NCBI GenBank assembly: GCA_021234155.1
Contig: JAJEKV010000101.1
Location: 3,391,748-3,455,747 of the forward strand
Direction of reading: 5' to 3'
Source: Isoetes taiwanensis
Taxonomy: Eukaryota > Streptophyta > Lycopodiopsida > Isoetales > Isoetaceae
Length of the DNA stretch: 64,000 nucleotides
Positions 1-13,099 of this stretch are shown piece after piece. Within the stretch, counting starts at the first letter, position 1, and every line of letters starts with the position of its first letter. A program made the position numbers and the translations under genes. Below the pieces are notes generated by a model. The model was not told the origin of the DNA, made no database searches, and worked only from the letters and a program-made list of their open reading frames with translations.

Positions 1-960
1 TCATTACTTCGGTTTCAGTTGTTGCTGCCAAATGTTGCTTGCAAAATGCGGCCCAGCGAGATCATAGAAAAGGGTATGGAAATTGCGGTCTTGAATATTA
101 AATTGGAAATGCATCCCTTTGGCATAAAAGGTTTGCAAATTCTTACCAAACAAACCCATCTCAATAACGACGGCGGGGATTAAGGAAGGCTTCTTTTCAA
201 GGTTCCAAAAAATATCTAGATGCCGGGTGATTTCAAACAAATTGCGTTCAAAGTGCTTCTTGTTGGTGGCGACCGTAAGTAAGCAAAGAAATTGATGCGT
301 ACTCAGATGCCGAAATCGGTGGCCTTCAAAGGTATGATTTGATGGACGCAAGTGACCGAAACGGCAGAATAAACTTGTCGCTAACGAAGTCTTGCAACCA
401 ATGGTGGTTGGATGTCTCTAGTTGTTGTGCGAAAATATATGAATTCCCAGGCTTGGAAACGGTGGCGATCCAATCTGTGGCCCAACTAAGTCACCTTTAA
501 CTGGATTTATGTTCAGGGCATACGTTACCCGGCGCTTTGCATCTTCCAGCGGATGGTAAAAGACTTATTAGGGCAAACATAGATGGAGCTTTGTAATGTT
601 TGTACAAAAATGCATTAGCGAAAGCAGATCATGAAGAATTACTCATTAGCGTGCCGAAATATTCAATTGAAATGCCGCATCTTAAAGGCGCTGCAGCTTT
701 TAAAGGTTTGCAAATTCTTGTAAACAACCATCTATAATCATATAAAGATAAGCGAGGAGGCGATGCCATTTGGTGGTTGCCTGCGGAAAGGGTTTCCGCA
801 GTTTCGTTCCGAAATTTGCGACGGTGTGGCCTTCAAAGTGATTTCAACAAGAGTGATTCAGTGCTTGTTGGTGTTAATGATAGCAAAGCGTAGTGCGATG
901 GGTAACATATGAATCTGTTTGGCTGTATGGTGTTGGCTGTCATCTTTACATTATAATCTT
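1..960 (+). repeat. Decayed W/K blocks at the window edge
   Basis: Bases 1-345 are a diverged W-K pair: the 'ggtttgcaaattctt' core of W and the 'gtgcttcttgttggtg' core of K are both recognisable. A short T remnant follows (about 345-540, with 'aataaacttgtcgctaac'), then a second W (about 540-730) and K (about 730-960). Many substitutions and indels separate these from the 31-63 kb copies, so this is an older part of the array. The 115-codon minus-strand frame over 4-351 is antisense to these blocks and is not supported as a gene. Confidence 0.7.
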
Positions 961-2930
961 ATCTGTATCATGCGGATCCACTTGCGACTTTGGACGGCCA
1001 GGATTACTTGAAATTTTTTGATGACGTTCCGCCCGAAAAATTGGGTGATTACTTTCTTTCGAAAGTTTTCCACGTTTAAAATTTTGCTCACGGTACGCCA
1101 TTGGCCGAGATATAATGAGGGAGTATGATAGACAGTTAATGGAAGCCGAGGTCGCGGAAGAAATGGTTTCCGGTTCTAAATTTTATGAGTAGTACGGTTG
1201 CTTTTGAAAAATACTTCACAAAGCAAAGCTTCTTTACTATCCCTGTACTTCTCTTTTTAAGGTCGCGTGGCTTGGTGGTTGGATTTTGCTGCATCTAATT
1301 TAGGCTAACAAAACGGCTTATTATTGTCATTTAGTAAATTCGCGCTTAGAGGTCCAAATCTAAATCCCATCTCCTAGATATGTCTCTAAGGTTTGTTCAC
1401 ATCCCCTGCGCTTTACCCTTTCGCATTATTTTCGATCTTCTTCCATGATGAAACAAGCATTGGCACAAGAAACATCATTGTTTATTATGATGTCGCCAGT
1501 TGGATTGGAATGAAGACCACAGTAAAAATTGCCATAGTTTGAATCTGAAGCATAGCGCTGCTTATTCCGCGGCGGCGAGATTTCTTTGGCACAATATGAT
1601 GCCAAACCAAGCAGGATTTATAATACATTTGGAGATGGACCCTAAAAAGGCTGCTTTTATCGTTGCTTTTTACCTCTGTATATGAATATGTTATAGCGTT
1701 TTGGCCATGGGGTGCATGGCGTTCACTTATTATTTATGTTTCAAACTATCTTCTATTCTATCTCTCTCTTTCTCTTTTAAATACCAGTAATGTGGTATTG
1801 CTTTCAGATTATTTTGTACTTGGTACTTTTTACAATGTTATTGGACTAGCAAAGGAAATTATGTTGCGAAGAGTTTGGATTGAGTTCTTCTTAAGCGGCC
1901 CAGGTTAAAGTCATAACTATAGCACAATATTACGCATATATTCTTTGGGTTGAGTGTTTTCATATTGGCGCCCTGTTTTGCATGTCTTCATTGGTTGAAG
2001 TCTATCATGGGGTTTATTTCTATTGATGAGAGAATTGGCATGTCATAATAGAATTCTTTTACTTTTTGCGTAGTATACTGACATTGACTATGCCTTCTGT
2101 GCTGCTTTAATTTTTCTCTTCCGCCAGGTGACCCATTGCAGTGGTTTCATTTTAGAAGAAAAAGCAAGCCTTTTAAAGTTACCATGCAGGATTAGGTGAG
2201 TTTTATCATCACGCCGGCTTACAAAAGCGATTCAGAAATCTTGCAATTTATCTTTCCACTTTTATCTTGGCATGCTCTTTCTAGGTATCTAATCGCCGCG
2301 AGAATGTCAATGAAACCATAAGCCAGACCGTATAAACATTTTGAATGTGGACAATTTGAGATTAATATAAGCTTCGTACAGACTTATTTGCTTACATTGA
2401 TCCTTCGCGCTCTTGCGCCTTCAAAGAAGGCAAGCTATCGTCGCTTTTTACACTATCTAAGTATCACGCGCCGCTTTTCTGCGTCACTTTTCACTCACAG
2501 GCACAGCATGGCTCTTTGAAATTCAAAATTCACGTGAGTCCGCGGTAATGGCGCAAATAAACATGAATATGGAAATAGTATCAGAGATGTATATTAAAGC
2601 TTATGCTTGTATCTAGGATTTGTTCACACCACTTTTCCTAATAACTTCTAAAACGTTTTTGCTTTTTCTCACAAAATTTTATCGAAGTATGTTAGGCAAT
2701 GCATTCTAACCACTGCTTGCGTGAAGCAAAAGAAAAGAAGAAGTGTGTGAGAAAGGTGAAGGTGGAAGATGGGCCTCTCAAAATTGTCCAAAGTAACAAA
2801 ATAAACAACTTGTCCTGTGGGTAAAATTTAATTTAGGATGTCTCTTCTTTCTTGTTGCAAAGGAAACATAGATTTGGAGCTTTGAAGAGCATTTAAGCAC
2901 GATCAATTTTCTTCATATCTGGCTATTTTA
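960..2930 (+). repeat. Decayed type II unit (G-P-L2-T)
   Basis: G (about 960-1330, 'ggcttggtggttggatt'), P (about 1330-1880, 'ttggattggaatgaag' and 'gtacttggtactttttac'), L2 (about 1880-2500, 'gtgagttttatcatc' and 'cttgcaatttatctttc') and T (about 2500-2930, 'ttgaaattcaaaattcacg') follow the same order as the well-preserved units at 32-37 kb. Several short stretches differ from every other copy. No intact gene is visible. Confidence 0.65.
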
Positions 2931-5560
2931 TCCCGGGGCTGCATTTGATGCTTGCATCTTTGGATAAGTAAGACTTGGCCAGATTCTGCAAATATGGAAT
3001 GGAACTTTTGGCCAATGTTGCTTACAAAGGCCATTTAGCAAAGAAGCAGGCAGAGAGGGGTATAAATTGTAGTCTTGAAATAATAAATAGAAATGCATCT
3101 TAAAAGAGTAAATTACCACGCTTTAAAGGGTTTTGCAAATTCTTGTAAACATGCTCCAATCATAAGACAAAAAGCGGGGAAGGTAAGTTGTTGATTATAT
3201 TTTCGCGAAGGTGACACCATTTCAAGTTCCGAAATGCCTAGATGCCATTAGGATCAGTGGCCTTCAAAATTGATTTCAACAATTCGATTCGGCTTCGCGT
3301 TGCGGGTGTTAATGATGCTTAGCGGTACTCTATATTCTACGCTTTTCCTGCGAATCATTTTGTCACTCGTGAAATATACCGCCATGCCCATATATTATAA
3401 TGTTATCTAGGTGTGTGTCATGGATCCGCCCTAAGAAAGACGACCGCAGATTTGCCAGAATTTTTGGGCGCCTTAGATTTACTTGAAAAAAGTTGGTTAA
3501 GGACTTTGTGCTCTTGAGTTTTATTGGCCCTCCTCTTTTGCGGTCGTGGCTTGGTGAACCGGATTGCGGCGTCGGTACGACGAAAATAGCAAATAATCGG
3601 TCATTTTACATGTTTGATTCCCTTGGCACAGGTCATCTAGCAGCTTCATCCTTCTAAAGTCTCTAGGTTCGGTCGCGCCTCTCTGCTACCCTTGCATTAT
3701 TTTGATCTTCTTTATGATTACTCCGGGCATTGGCACGAAACATCATTACTTTCTTGGTACCAAAACCATATAAATTTTGGAGCTTGAAAACATAAAGCAC
3801 TAATTTTGGATGAGTAGACTCTCAGGGTAAACATAGATGAGACTTTTGGCCAATGTTTGCCTACACAAAAAAATCACGTTAGCAAAGAAAAGGGAGTCCA
3901 TAGAAAGGAATTATAATTGTAGTCTTGAGTATTAAATTTAAAATGCGCATTTATGCTTTTAAAGGTTTGCAAATTCTTGTAAACAACCATCTCATCAAAA
4001 GCAGGTGAGGCCTTCAAAGTGAAGGGTGGAAGATGAATACCGAGAAATTGTTCAAAGTAACAAATAAACTTGTCACTAACAAGTCTTATGGCTTGGCTTA
4101 GCATTGGTTGGATGTCTCTAGTTTTACATTGTATAAAATATATGAATTTGAGCTTGGAAAACATTGCTTTGATCAATTTCTTCTTCAGTCCACACTGCTT
4201 CAGGTTATAGTATGGGCATGCATTCTGATGCTGCATGCTGGAATGTAAGACTTGTCCGGGCAAACATAGATGGAGCTTTGGCCAATGTTTGCCTTACAAA
4301 AATGCATTTAGCCAGCAGTCGCGAAAGGGTATAAATTGTAGTGTTGAAATATTCAATTGAAATGCACATCTTGAAGTAGTACGCTTTGGTTTTGCAAATT
4401 CTTGCAGCAACCATCTCTAATAATCATAAGACAAAGCGGAGGCGATGCCATTGTAGTTGTGTTTTACGAGAAGGGACATAATTTCCAAGTTCAAAAGTGC
4501 CTAGATATCAAAGTGAATCTGATGGCCTTCAAAATTGATTTCAACAAGTCGATTCAAAATTTGCTTCTTGTTGGTGTTAATGATGTAAAGCGTGAAATTA
4601 AGATGGGATAATCTATGTGAATACGTTTTTTTTGTCACTTGTGTTAACTTATCTCCACTCATCTTTATATTATAGTAACTCATGTGCTGGATCCATACTG
4701 GCTTTTGGGGCGGCCAGTTTACTTAAGATTACGATACCTTAGATTTACTTGAAAAAGTTGAACCGGTGCCACTGCTCTTGGTTTCCCGTTTTAAAAGTAC
4801 ATGGTAGCCATTGTGAGATGTGAGGGTAGCAATGGGCGGTTATTGGAAATAGAGGTCAGGAAGAAGCCGTTTTCCGGTTTTAATTTTAAAATCCATTGAG
4901 TTACTTTGAAATGCTTTACAGTAAGCTTCTTATAATACAAAGTCTTCACCACCTCTTTTTAGAATGCGTGGCTTGGTGGTTTGGTTTGCTTCATGGCCAT
5001 TTAGACCATGAAAATAAGCCAAAATAATGAGGACATTTACGTGGTCCGTTCCCGCCTTGAGAGGTCAAATCTAAGCTCCATCCCTCTAGAATGTCCTCTA
5101 GGTTTGGTCCTTCCCCTCACCTTACTTGCATTATTTTTGATCTTCTTTGTAGCCAACTCGAGGGCAGTAGCACAATGGCATCATGGATTGGAATGAAAGG
5201 CCAATTCCCAGCTGCTTCCTAATATGGCTCAAACCAAGCCCTATGGCTCCATACATTTGGGAGGATGGAGCCCTAAAATGCAGCACGTAACACGCTTTTT
5301 TTACCTCAGATTCTGCTGTGAAGTAATAGAGTTAATGACAAATGGGCTTCTGTTGGGAGCTCGTTGGTAGCGTTTGGCCATGGGGATGCATCACGTTATT
5401 TTCTGGCTATGCTTCATTATCTTCGTTTCCATCTTTCTCTCTTTCTCTTAAATATGGTCAATGTCGGCATCCATTGTATTTTGTACTTTGGTACTTTACC
5501 TACCGTTGTGGGTTCGCGAGGAAATTTGCATTTTCGAGGTTTACCAAGGTATTAATTGCA
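2930..5560 (+). repeat. Shuffled and decayed W/K/G/T/P blocks
   Basis: W at about 2930-3190, K at 3190-3420, truncated G and P at 3420-3780, W again at 3800-4010, a T fragment at 4020-4200, W at 4200-4430, K at 4430-4640, G at 4640-5040 and P at 5040-5560. The K-to-T join near 4018-4025 ('ccttcaaagtgaagggtgg') is a diverged form of the junction seen at 31620, 37660, 46879 and 62416. The 69-codon frame at 4402-4611 crosses K. Confidence 0.6.
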
Positions 5561-7000
5561 GCCGATTAGCTTAAAAGCGGTTAAAGCCCTTATATGGCAA
5601 CATACCTTCAGCATGTAGTCACTGATTGGGATTTTTACAGCGCCCAAAGGAGCCCGACAACCTAACTTCCGACACTTGCGCATAGCGTGGGCACCAGCCT
5701 TCCTAAAGCTTCTTTGGCCGAAGCTGGGTGGTGGCGGGAGATGGAATGTCTTGAGAACCACGAGGTGCATCAAGTGCAAAGCGGAGGCCAGTTGTACGCA
5801 GTCACCAGTTGGAGGGGGGAGGGTAACGTGATGGTATCAATTTTTTTGTTGTGTGAGCATAAGGCATCGTTGCATTGATGTTTGGCAAGCTTCTAGCGGC
5901 CGGGGTTGGTGTAATGTTGGAATCATGAATCACGTTCATAGATTTGTATTGACTTCTCTTTGCTTCACTAAATGTGGGTTTGGAAAAGCATCTCCGGGAA
6001 ATGTAAAGATGATTGAAGTTTAAAATGATTCATGTGTTATGAAATTTGGTGACGAGGTTAGATCCCATGCATGCTAGAGATCGTCTTTTTCTTTTTCTTT
6101 TTCGTCTCCTTTTGTTTTTTTTTTTGGGGGTGGGTGGATGGGGGATGGTGGTGGGGGATGCATATGTGAGAACTATTTAAGTCTCTATTGATTATTATTT
6201 CTAGGAAGCCATTATTTAATTTTCCTAGTTCTTACTTGGTTATACCCACGTTTGGTGCTTATGGATGGTGTAAGAGAGCAATTAAATTGTAAACTGCAAT
6301 GAAAGAATGGGTATTTCATGCATTTGCTTAATTTAAAAGTGACAACCTCTCAACTTTCGGTGAAATGTTGCTAATTTTAAAAAGAATACATTAAACCACT
6401 GAAGGGCATGATCATAATAGCCAACTAATAATTCACTTGTGGTTTTGCATCAGAGTGACCTTAATCATGCAGTATTGGATACGAACCCTTGTCGATTGGC
6501 TGCTATTGTACTGGAGGCTTAGAATGATAAATATAAGTAACACGCATCCTTTAAATTATCGCGGGGAACATTCTTAAGTAACAATTTTCTCAAACTAGTT
6601 GTAAATATGCAAAGCAGGGAATCTCCGTTTGATAAAACCACTGGATGCCTTACAAGGATGGTTTCTTATTACCTCGTAGTACTGACGCGTAATTTTAATA
6701 ACATAAGCATCCAATCTCCACATCTTTGCCTATTACATGCAACAAAGAAACCCGAATTTAAAAGGCCATATAGTATTTTATAAAATCACCATACTCTTCA
6801 TTTAGACAGGGTAGGCCGGCGAAATTAGGTTCCAATAACAACTCATCACGAGAAGAAAAATGAAAATGCTTACTTCTTTTTTTTCCTTGCCTTTCACCCT
6901 GAACACTTTCATTCCCTTTGCCAGCACTTGCTTGTTTTAAAAGCAGAGTGGTGAAGCGAGCGAGAGAGTGTTGAGAGGCGGTGTTAAAGAATCTCAGGGA
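5560..7000 (+). repeat. L1 block of the oldest BiP unit (shortened)
   Basis: This matches the L1 blocks of copies A-C: the 'gcccaaagg' segment near 5640, the poly-T/poly-G tract near 6110-6165, the 'aggaagccattatttaat' segment near 6205, and then the BiP promoter ('ccttacaaggatggtttctt' near 6650). About 2 kb present in A-C between the 'acattcttaagtaacaattttctc' region (about 6570) and the promoter is missing here. It shares with copy C a stretch near 6290-6410 that A and B have lost. Confidence 0.6.
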
Positions 7001-8900
7001 AATGGCATGTGCTTGGGAATTAGGTCTATGCTTGAACTTTCTTACAATTTAGGGTTGTATACATGTGGTAGCGAGAAGAAACTCCCAAATTAGATCTGAT
7101 GAGTGGTGTGATCTGGGAACAACATATTCTTGGGTGTTTGCATAAGCAGGGTGGGCATGTAGAAATCATATGGCCGGGAAATCGAGATCACACCACCACC
7201 ATCATGGGTAGCCTTCCACAGATTAAAGAAGGGAGCATTGGAGAGCAACCAAGAACCAAGCTGCTTCTAACTTGAGAAAGGACAAATTTTTTTGGAAGCC
7301 CTAAGATTTGGGAGTTAGGGAGGAAGTTTGTGGCAATGAAAGTCAAATGATATAGAAACTATTGCCACAAGATCATGGCTTGAGATGGGAAGCTACTTAT
7401 GCTCCTAAGGATTCAAGATCAAGGATGGCCGAGGGTCGGCACTTTGAGCCAGAGGAGATTAGCTACATGATTTTAAGTAAAATGAGAGCTGCGGGGCATT
7501 CTTAGGAAAGATTAGGTAAAAAAATCTTTGCATTATCCTTGCTTGTCCGGCTTATTTCAATGATGCGAGTGAGCCACAGGAATCAAGAGCTATCATTCTT
7601 GCTTGGACTTAAAGTAAACAAATGTCCCCGAATAAAACCAAGCTATGCCCAATGACATTATTATGGACAATAGAGAAACTTGAAAAGACACTGTGTTTGT
7701 ACAGGCGGTGGTACGCTGATGTGAAAAAATCTTGCTGTGAAATTGATAATGGAGCCCCAAGTTTTAGCCACAAGTGGTGATTTATATGGAGGGAGGAAGG
7801 TTTTTGACCCATTCTAGAACGCTCTTAATATCAAGAAGGCCCTGCTCAGGACATTAACAAGGATAGCAGAGGCTTTGTCAGAAACTTCAAATCCCTTAGC
7901 CAGTGCAAGAGGCACAGAATAACAAGGTCAGTGGGGTTAAAGAGAGTCTTTTGGTGGGTGTTGATTTCTGAACTCACCCTGCAGGAAGGTTTGAGAGCTT
8001 AACCAATGACTTATTTCAAGAGAACATTCGGGTACAATTAAAGGAAGAGCCATATGGTCAATCTTGAAGCGCAAGTATGAATTGATGAAATAGTTCTTGT
8101 TAGGAGAAATGCTAATCAAAAGTCACGTCATTTATTTAGAAGGACCACTGAAAACAAAAGACAAAGGGAGAAATGAAATCTGATAGAAAGTACATGTAAC
8201 CACTCTGGCAGATTCAAGGAAGCATTCGAGATAGGGAAAGATAGAGAGGGACTAAAGATGCACTATGAGTACTCGCTGTGACCCTTGGCATTGTTGGTGG
8301 AGTGATGGGCAAAGCTCATTCAGAGTTCCAGCTGAAATCCCAGTCTTTGCTTCCTATCCCAGGATAAAGCAAACCTGGCAAAGTATACTGTTAGGGTCTT
8401 TGAGAGGAGAAAGAAGCGACAGATTGTGGGAACTTGGGAAAGTGATTTGGTGTGCCCAGCTCAAGGGGCCATTCTCAGGTTAGAAGTTGCTTTTGAAGAG
8501 TAGATCTGAGATAGATTCTAAAAGTGTGAGGAGGATAGTAGAACAAGGGAAGATGTCATTCACTGTGACAAGGTGGTTTATCTTAGGGGTGAGTTCTGAG
8601 GAAGGAATGATCGAGAGCTGAGGGAGAATATCTGAGTAAGTTAAGAAGGTCGAGAAGGAAAAGATTGAGTCTGGGAATAGATTGGAGTATATCGTATATG
8701 AAGGTTTCAGTGGTGACGGAACGAAACTGGCGGGTCAGCTGATTAGAACCATCAAAAGATTGGAAATTTGGAATTGAAGGAAATCTTGAATTGAAGTTGG
8801 GCAAGTCTTGAAGAAGTTTGGCGAAGGAGAGGGTAGAGATGGGCAATCCCCATGCAGCATAACAAAGTTTTATCAAAAATGAGATTATCATCTACCTCGA
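7001..8900 (+). pseudogene. Decayed BiP (ER Hsp70) pseudogene
   Basis: This is a fossil copy of the BiP gene found intact in outline at 22.1, 28.8 and 44.1 kb. Recognisable pieces in order are the leader region ('ttaggtctatgcttg' near 7020), 'gatctgggaacaacatatt' near 7110, 'gggcatgtagaaatcata' near 7152, the nucleotide-binding-domain part near 7400-7600, 'gcccttggca'-type linker-region sequence near 8280-8300, and the lid region 'gaaaagattgagtctggg' near 8660-8680. Large internal deletions, many point changes outside CHG sites and no long open frame separate it from copies A-C. It is therefore a true pseudogene, unlike those copies, whose lesions may be technical. Its end near 8900 runs into a degenerate BiP 3'-UTR. 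Confidence 0.75.
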
Positions 8901-9290
8901 AGGGATGGTCACTCCCAGAACGCAAATACCGGTGCGTTCAAGGCTACTTGGGGTCCACAGTGGCTGACTACGTACTTATGGGCCATGGAAATATTCATCG
9001 GGAATCATATATTAAGCAATAGCCTTGTATTTTGGTTTCCACCTTGTCTTAGCTTTTCAGCTTTTTCTGTAACTTTTCAAAATTACACGCATACTTTTAT
9101 AGGCGCCCAAATTCATCACCCTTCATTTGTAACAGCGCCAATTTTCTCTCTCTTAAGACAGCATAGGGTATTACCATCGAAACACTTTAGGGAATTATTA
9201 AAACTACCGGAAAATTTTATGACCTTCGAGTCTTTGGAACTTATAATCAGCAATAAATAGTTTGAGGATTAGATTCATTTTATTTGCGGG
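8900..9290 (+). repeat. Decayed T block (BiP 3'-UTR)
   Basis: 'ccttgtcttagcttttcag' near 9042 and 'acttttcaaaattacacgc' near 9072 match the 3'-UTR of copies A-C ('cttgtcttagctttcaac', 'acttttaaaattttgcaca'). From about 9100 the sequence stops matching. Confidence 0.6.
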
Positions 9291-9294
9291 TCTA

Positions 9295-9321
9295 ATAGTA
9301 TTGTTATCAAAACAATACTAT
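9295..9321. repeat. Perfect 11-bp inverted repeat, 5-base loop
   Basis: Arms 'atagtattgtt' (9295-9305) and 'aacaatactat' (9311-9321) are perfectly complementary around the loop 'atcaa'. The stem is AT-rich and there is no gene on either side, so a function is not indicated. Confidence 0.6.
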
Positions 9322-9519
9322 AGATTCGACATGTTAAATACGACCAGCACAATTCAAAATTCCAGATTCGGGACATTGGAAAAAGCATGAAAATTTCGGA
9401 GTTTAAAATTACCAGGGTAATAATAATAAGGGTTCCAAGGTGTTCCGTAACATGCTTTTACTTAGATGGCAATACAATTAGGACAATTCAGAAAGAAACA
9501 AACACTTTTCTTAGGGTGC

Positions 9520-9840
9520 ATATAAAGTTGGTGGGAGTTTGTCATCTGCAAACACAAGCAAATCGAAAGAAATCTGCAATTTTATCTTTGTTTCTCGCCC
9601 AGCATCAGCCTAAGGTATCCTGACCATTTTGCGTGGTGAAACCGCAAGCGGTTCAATGGCAGACCATTGGCAGAACAGAATTTTAGGGGTCCTCATAACT
9701 TCGTCGCTTTCTTCGCTATTCCGAATATGCGTAACCAGCACAGCTAAAAAGAAAGAGCAAAGCTATCAATCCTTTGCCTATCTAGTATCGCTTAGCGCAC
9801 TATCCGCTTTCCTCCCAGGCGTCACGAGCTGAAAACCACA
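9520..9840 (+). repeat. Decayed, isolated L2 block
   Basis: 'gggagtttgtcatctgcaaa' near 9533, 'gaaatctgcaattttatctt' near 9568 and 'aaagagcaaagctatcaatc' near 9751 match the L2 block of type II units ('gtgagttttatcatctgcaa', 'agagcaaagctatcaatcac'). It sits about 250 bp after the fossil T block. Confidence 0.55.
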
Positions 9841-11600
9841 TCAGGCATCGCTAAAACAAATAACTAGAGATGTCACAATCTTGCAGAAGAGCAAACCAAG
9901 AACAAAGGGTTAAAGTAGGGAGGAAGGCCAATAAGAGGATTCTAAGGCTACCATCTTGGATCAAACCGGCTCAAGCGGCAACTTATTCTTCTTGAGGGAG
10001 GCAGATAGGAGCCAAAGATTATTATGTGAGCTACGAGAGAGAACAAAGGAAGCAAGGATCAAAAGTCGACCATATACAAGAAGGATGATTTATTTGTTTG
10101 TAATTATAAGGGAAAAGGCAGGTTTCCCTAAAGCACATACTCCAGAATGAAAAAGACTAAAGGATGCTGCATATGGATCGCTCAATAATGGTGAAAAACC
10201 ATGAAGGGATATTAAGGTATTGCGAGCTTTTTGAAATTTCGCAGTTGATTTCTCAAATTAAACGTGAAGTGAGGTAGACTTCCACCAAGCTAATGCGTCA
10301 AATCATATGACACCCAAAACTCATTAGAAGCTCGTTTCAAGTTAAATGCATCCCAAAAGAGTGAGATCGAAAGGCATCTTTCAGAATATCGAGGCCAAAA
10401 AATGCTCCACTAATAATAAGACTTACTAATTTAAAGTATTCAAAACTCACGAAAAACATGAAGACTCATTCATACTTGATGGAGAAATAGGAAAAATGGT
10501 AGTGCAAGAAATATTATATAAGGAGTTAGAAGGCGAGGGCTAAATAAAGATAAAATTAAAATTCCAATACACTGCATATATTTCCGCGAAAACAACATCG
10601 ATATAAATATAGCCCACAGAAAATCATAAAATGTATCGGCAAAACTCAAACCATAATGGAACCTCAAAAGCAAAAGTACGTAAAGAAATAATTGGTGATG
10701 GGTAGGTGGTCAGAATCTCTGATTCCAACCTATAATTAAACGTGTTTGTTCGATAATGGAGCCATCAAAGAGGTGAGAAAAATAGTAAAGAAATTAACTT
10801 AGGCAAAATGGTCCATGATAGTAAAAAACATAAGCAAATATAATAATGTAAGGTACCTTCAATTTCTACAGATAAAATGGCGATGTGGTGATGCCTTGTG
10901 ATATATAGTCTATAACTGTTCTAAGATAGATCAAGCTATACCCATCCATGTGAAAATTTTACCATTGTTAAAGATTCTAGATAATACACTATTAGCTACC
11001 TCCGAGTCACCATTTCCACAACCAAGGATGTCACGACCAAAAAGTTCCATGAATTACCCATCCCAACATGATGATCAAAGCTGGATAAACAAAGCGTGTG
11101 AAGGCTGACTTAACCTTGTTCATCTAGATGTAACAAACTCTCTTGGAAGTAATAGAAAATAGCGAAGGAATAAATTGAACAACAAATGCAACCACCCCTA
11201 CAAAGGTTAGAACTTAGGTAATAAGGCATATCAAAAGATGCATTACTTTCGAGAAAACTCCTTTAACCACCCACTTGTAAAATTTGAATCCTAAAGCTTA
11301 AAAGGAAGTAATCTAAACAAATATTGTATAGACAAGTGAGTTGAGGTGTAGAATAGAAACTGGGTACATCAAGGTATTCATATAACTTGTTCCTTGAGAG
11401 TCGGAGGATTGAACATCGAGGGGACACAAGAAGAAAAGGATATTAAAGCCAAAATAAATGATCAAATTAAGCAATGTGGATATCAATGTGGGCGGGGAAC
11501 TAAAATAACTTGTGGTTTTAATCTAAGTCTGCTTTTAATATGATTATCTTTACTTATATATATCTTAGTCACTCGGTCTTGTTGTACCTCCAAAACCCAT
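9840..11600. other. Spacer with no recognised gene
   Basis: AT-rich sequence without a long open frame or a recognisable protein motif. The short phrase 'ctaaaacaaataactaga' near 9852 recurs near 60,925 in the unclassified insert at 60.8-61.7 kb. Nothing else could be identified. Confidence 0.4.
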
Positions 11601-11604
11601 GTCC

Positions 11605-12105
11605 AGAATGCACACCAATAACAAATTAAAGGGGAAGTCAGGTCCTTGATATAAGAAATCTCCACACAAATAAAGTGGCAAACATAAATTTAAGCATTGT
11701 TGCCCATATAAAAGACACACAATAGAAGGCCTTGAGGAAGGGAACAATGCTTATGCAGTGGTCTTGACACTATGTAGCATCCTCGAGGTCTCTCCTCCAC
11801 CTTGAGTGCATGGAAAGGGACAAAGGCTGAAGAACCTTAGTCGCGAGGAGGAGAAAAAGAAGCATTGTGGTGAGTAAGCTAGAATCAACATTCATGATGT
11901 GCGTCTATTAGATACATACCCGATAACAAATTAAAATTTGAAGTCCAATCCTTAATATAAATATCCACACAAAATAAAATTGTAAGCAGTTTAAGCATTG
12001 TTGTTATTACACAATAGAAGCCTTGAGGAGGGAAATAGTGCTTATCTGGAATGGCCCCTTGACACTATGTAGCATGCACTCATGTCTCCTCCACATTCAT
12101 GATCT
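11605..12105. repeat. Diverged tandem duplication, period about 310 bp
   Basis: The stretch at about 11605-11810 ('aataacaaattaaagg', 'tttaagcattgttg', 'cttgacactatgtagcat') recurs in the same order at about 11915-12105 ('aacaaattaaaatttg', 'tttaagcattgttg', 'cttgacactatgtagcat'). Between the two is a GA-rich segment (about 11815-11880). No gene is evident in either half. Confidence 0.6.
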
Positions 12106-12855
12106 TGAATCTATTCGCTGATTCATGCAGAAGATTGGAGCCCAACAATGGCCACATCGCCAAGGTAATTTGGAAATCCTTAAGTTACCTTTGTTTTGCT
12201 TCCCTTGATTCAGCAATTTTCTTGTCTTTCCTTATCCAAGAATGTCGGATCTTGAGAGTAAAGCCAACCATTTGGGCCCGGGAAAAACTCTCTCTAAAAT
12301 TTGGGGGCAAGAATCTTGTTGAGATGTGAAAGCTTCGAGAGGAAATAATAGCGATTGAGAAAACCGCGTTTCCTCTTATCACAGGTGGATTGTCCATCAT
12401 CACCATCTGTTTCCTTGGGCATAAAGAAGCAATGAAATAGAATTCACGGGGAAGGACTTACGGTTTGGATTGCAAAGGAATACATATAATGATCACATGA
12501 ATGCATCGATGCAACTCCCGTGCATAGCATCCCTCTATCATCATTTCATAAAGATTACGGCACTAATATATCCTCTCTTGCCTGTCAAAGTGAAGTCTTT
12601 GAAAAATAAAAGTCAGTAGAGACATATCCTGGATGAACTACTTGAACAAGAATTAGGTGAACAAAAATCGGTCTGAATCCTTTATATGATGCGATTTATT
12701 ACATGAATCTGTTATTTGATGTATCCCTTTGCTCTATTCTTCCGATGAACACCGCAAAATCGGGGAAAGTAGAAAAATGGAATCTTGCTTAAAAGAAAAA
12801 TATTTTCCCTTAAAACCGAGATGTCAAAGGAAGGATGCTCCTGCCTTTCGAATAA

Positions 12856-13092
12856 TATGCTTCCAAAATTAAAATTAACTGCCTGAATCAAAATGCAAAA
12901 GCTGCTTCAAGAACACCTCGGACAACCAGGAGCGTCTCAATCACCACGGTCGTTGCAGCCCTAAGCAGATTGAAAAAGCGAGGCTCTAAAGAAAAAGGAA
13001 AACATATGGAAGAAATGGCTGGAGCAGTAGGCCCTAAAAGCGAACTTGAATTTGAAAATTTATCCGAGAACCATAACAAAATGGGCACATGA
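12856..13092 (+). other. Unassigned open frame fragment, possible exon
   Basis: The frame is open for about 78 codons between a stop near 12855 and a TGA at 13090-13092. It has no useful start codon. Its composition looks more protein-like than the surroundings: a Thr/Ser/Val/Ala segment, then a basic stretch (LKKRGSKEKGKH), then an acidic segment. No family was recognised. It could be a remnant exon or chance. The overlapping minus-strand frame is no better supported. Confidence 0.2.
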
Positions 13093-13099
13093 TGTTTAT

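Noticed and set aside
4-351. 115-codon minus-strand frame at the window edge
   Set aside because: It is antisense to diverged W and K blocks, and similar minus-strand frames appear over other W/K copies. No protein family or conserved motif was recognised.
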